Positions 6,227-8,525 of a stretch of DNA of 8,525 nt are shown one piece after another; position 1 is the stretch's first letter, and each line of letters opens with the position of its first letter. Under the pieces are notes generated by a model. That model was not told where the DNA came from, did no database searches, and was given only the letters and a program-made list of their open reading frames with translations. A program made the position numbers and the translations under genes. Source of the stretch: Acinetobacter sp. (GTDB lineage: Bacteria; Pseudomonadota; Gammaproteobacteria; Pseudomonadales; Moraxellaceae); assembly GCA_008017255.1 (NCBI GenBank), contig SSHD01000096.1, forward strand, positions 1-8,525, written 5' to 3'.

Positions 6227-8525
6227 ATGCACATGCCATCGCCTAATACTGTAGCTCCCGCTCAAGGTTTATATCAACCTGATGAGTTTAAGGATAACTG
6301 TGGTTTCGGATTGATTGCCCATATGAAGGGTCAAGCAAGCCATCATTTAGTCGAAACTGCAATTCACAGTTTAAGTTGCATGACGCACCGTGGTGGTATT
6401 GCCGCAGATGGTAAAACCGGAGATGGCTGTGGTCTGTTATTGGCGATGCCAAAAGCATTCTTCCGTGAAGAAGCGAAAAAACTCAGCGATAAAACCCTGA
6501 GTGAAGTGTTTGCAGTGGGTACGGTATTTTTAAACCTAGACCCAGCGATTGCTGCACATTCAAAACAAGTACTTGCCAAAGAAATTGAATCTGAAGGCTT
6601 AACTGTACTGGCTTGGCGTGTTGTGCCGACCAATGTTGAAGCCTTGGGCGAAATTGCATTGCAATCGATGCCTGCATTTGCACAAATTATTGTCAATTGC
6701 CCAATGGGTGTGACTGAGGTTGAATTTAACCGTAAATTATTTTTAGCCCGCCGTCGTGCTGAACAACTGTTGAGTAATGATTCATCATTCTATGTAACAA
6801 CATTATGTTCGACCGTCATTAGCTATAAAGGCTTAATGATGCCTGCTGCAATTGCAGACTTTTATACCGATTTAGCTGACCCACGTTTGGCATCACACAT
6901 TGTGGTGTTCCATCAGCGTTTCTCGACCAATACTTTGCCGCGTTGGCCTTTGGCGCAGCCGTTCCGTTATTTGGCGCACAATGGTGAAATCAACACCATT
7001 ACCGCAAACCGTAACTGGGCGTTGGCGCGTGTGCCGAAACTTGAAAATCCATTGCTGCCAGGCCTAACTGAGTTAAATCCAATTGTAAACCTTACCGGTT
7101 CAGATTCTTCAAGTATGGATAACATGCTGGAGATTTTGGTCGGCGGCGGTATGGATTTATTCCGTGGTCTACGCATGTTGGTACCACCGGCTTGGCAAAA
7201 TGTTGAAACCTTAGATGCAGACCTACGTGCGTTTTACGAGTTTAACTCCAAACATATGGAAGCATGGGATGGCCCTGCTGGATTGGTCATTCAAGATGGT
7301 CGTCATGCAATTTGTATGTTAGACCGTAATGGGTTACGTCCAGCGCGTTGGGTCATCACTAAAAATGATTACATCACTTTAGCCTCTGAAATTGGGGTGT
7401 GGGACTACAAACCTGAAGATGTCGTATCTAAAGGTCGTGTAGGTCCTGGTCAAATATTAGTAGCCGATACATTGACTGGCAAAGTGCTAGATACCAAAGA
7501 TGTCAGCAATCATCTTAAGAACATGCGTCCATACCGTGAATGGTTGCGTGATCATGCGATTCGCTTACAGGCCAATCCACAGCTTGAAGAACAACTTTTG
7601 GATCAAGGCCTTACAGGGGATAAGTTAAAAGCGGCTCAAAAAATGTTTATGGTGACATTTGAAGAGCGTGATCAGATTTTGCGTCCAATCGCAGAAAGCG
7701 GTCAGGAAGCTGTCGGCTCAATGGGTGATGATACCCCAATGGCAGTATTGTCTCGTCAAGTGCGCCATGTTTCTGACTATTTCCGTCAGCAGTTTGCTCA
7801 GGTCACCAACCCGCCAATCGATCCATTACGTGAATCGATTGTGATGTCATTGGAAACTTGTTTAGGTCGTGAGCAAAACGTATTTGAACAAGGTCCAGAG
7901 CATGCCGACCGCATCATTATTTCAAGTCCTGTATTGTCTAATTCAAAAATGCAGCAGCTTCGCGATGTTGAAAAAGAGCGCGAAGGCTATGGCGTTGTTG
8001 ATATTGACCTGAACTATGCTGAAGCTGAAGGCTTACAAGCAGCGATTGCCCGTATTTGTGAAGAAACTGCGCAAGCGGTTCGTGATGGCAAAACGCTGAT
8101 TGTATTAACAGATAAAAACTTCCGTGAAGGTTTCTTGCCTGCAAACTCTGCATTGGCAACAGGTGCGGTACATCATCATTTGATTAAAACGGGTTTGCGT
8201 ACTGATGCGAACATTTTGGTTGAAACAGGTTTTGCCCGTGATCCGCACCAATTTGCAGTATTACTTGGCTTTGGTGCGACAGCAGTTTATCCCTACTTGG
8301 CATACGATGTGATCAATGACTTGGTTGCCAAAGGTGAGTTATTGGGTGACCCAATCCATGCACAAGCGAATTTCCGTAAAGGGATTGAGAAAGGCTTATT
8401 GAAAGTACTTTCTAAAATGGGGATCTCAACAGTTGCCTCTTATCGTGGTGGTCAGGTGTTCGAAGCGGTCGGTTTGTCATCTGAAGTGGTTGATAAATGT
8501 TTCCTTGGCGTGCCAAGCCGTATCC
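6227..8525 (+). CDS. gltB: Glutamate synthase (NADPH-type) large subunit GltB, 3' truncated by window
   Basis: GltB makes glutamate from glutamine and 2-oxoglutarate as part of the cytoplasmic GltBD complex, completing the GS-GOGAT route of ammonia assimilation. About 766 codons of an expected ~1490 are visible with no stop. From ATG 6227 the nucleophile Cys25 sits in DNCGFG behind a 24-residue propeptide that is normally removed. Other class II amidotransferase marks are [14 protein letters not shown] (about 50-63), HQRFSTNT (from 229), HNGE (251-254), GSDSS (291-295) and DRNGLRP (366-372). The central domain follows from about 470 and includes [15 protein letters not shown] near the end. 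The FMN and Fe-S regions lie outside the window; gltD is expected downstream. ATG 6227 is preferred over in-frame ATG 6206 because AGAAGGG (6214-6220) is 6 nt upstream; ATG 6233 is also possible. Confidence 0.97.
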   Translation, partial: MHMPSPNTVAPAQGLYQPDEFKDNCGFGLIAHMKGQASHHLVETAIHSLSCMTHRGGIAADGKTGDGCGLLLAMPKAFFREEAKKLSDKTLSEVFAVGTVFLNLDPAIAAHSKQVLAKEIESEGLTVLAWRVVPTNVEALGEIALQSMPAFAQIIVNCPMGVTEVEFNRKLFLARRRAEQLLSNDSSFYVTTLCSTVISYKGLMMPAAIADFYTDLADPRLASHIVVFHQRFSTNTLPRWPLAQPFRYLAHNGEINTITANRNWALARVPKLENPLLPGLTELNPIVNLTGSDSSSMDNMLEILVGGGMDLFRGLRMLVPPAWQNVETLDADLRAFYEFNSKHMEAWDGPAGLVIQDGRHAICMLDRNGLRPARWVITKNDYITLASEIGVWDYKPEDVVSKGRVGPGQILVADTLTGKVLDTKDVSNHLKNMRPYREWLRDHAIRLQANPQLEEQLLDQGLTGDKLKAAQKMFMVTFEERDQILRPIAESGQEAVGSMGDDTPMAVLSRQVRHVSDYFRQQFAQVTNPPIDPLRESIVMSLETCLGREQNVFEQGPEHADRIIISSPVLSNSKMQQLRDVEKEREGYGVVDIDLNYAEAEGLQAAIARICEETAQAVRDGKTLIVLTDKNFREGFLPANSALATGAVHHHLIKTGLRTDANILVETGFARDPHQFAVLLGFGATAVYPYLAYDVINDLVAKGELLGDPIHAQANFRKGIEKGLLKVLSKMGISTVASYRGGQVFEAVGLSSEVVDKCFLGVPSRI

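Noticed and set aside
5983..6265. Two overlapping minus-strand open frames of about 83 codons in the gltB leader
   Set aside because: No ribosome binding site, no recognisable family, biased composition typical of AT-rich non-coding DNA, and overlap with the gltB start and leader structure.

Overview
The window looks like chromosomal DNA from the genus Acinetobacter (Gammaproteobacteria, Moraxellaceae). This rests on recognising the PilQ, AroK, AroB and GltB protein sequences, on the fairly AT-rich coding style, and on the gene order pilO-pilP-pilQ-aroK-aroB-(SPOR protein)-gltB, which matches the arrangement known in Pseudomonas and relatives. I cannot assign the species. All genes are on the + strand and there is no sign of a prophage, plasmid, CRISPR array or intact mobile element.

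Positions 1-5803 hold the 3' part of one long transcription unit. It starts with type IV pilus alignment and secretin genes (pilO, cut at the window start; pilP, overlapping pilO by ATGA; pilQ). These run into two shikimate-pathway genes, aroK (shikimate kinase) and aroB (3-dehydroquinate synthase). It ends with a single-pass membrane protein carrying a probable SPOR-like domain, in the place where enterics have damX. The spacers between genes are 17 to 38 nt. The first convincing intrinsic terminator begins at the last base of the SPOR gene's stop codon (5768-5803). PilO, PilP and PilQ act together as inner-membrane platform, periplasmic linker and outer-membrane pore of the type IV pilus, which also serves natural transformation in this genus. 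AroK and AroB act in aromatic amino acid synthesis.

Positions 5804-6226 are non-coding but structured. The region carries a probable NtrC-type palindrome (5815-5830), a well-spaced sigma-54 (-24/-12) promoter (5916-5932), and a predicted leader of about 284 nt with a two-tier stem-loop (6065-6095) and a small GAAA-loop hairpin just before the ribosome binding site. Together these suggest nitrogen-responsive control of the next gene.

Positions 6227-8525 hold the first roughly 766 codons of gltB, the large subunit of glutamate synthase. It has the N-terminal glutamine amidotransferase domain with its nucleophilic cysteine and most of the central domain. The FMN/Fe-S half lies beyond the window.

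Most of the window is conserved housekeeping DNA. The two signals most worth following are the perfect 26-bp palindrome in the first codons of aroK (3269-3294) and the sigma-54/NtrC architecture in front of gltB. I found no obviously new multi-gene system.
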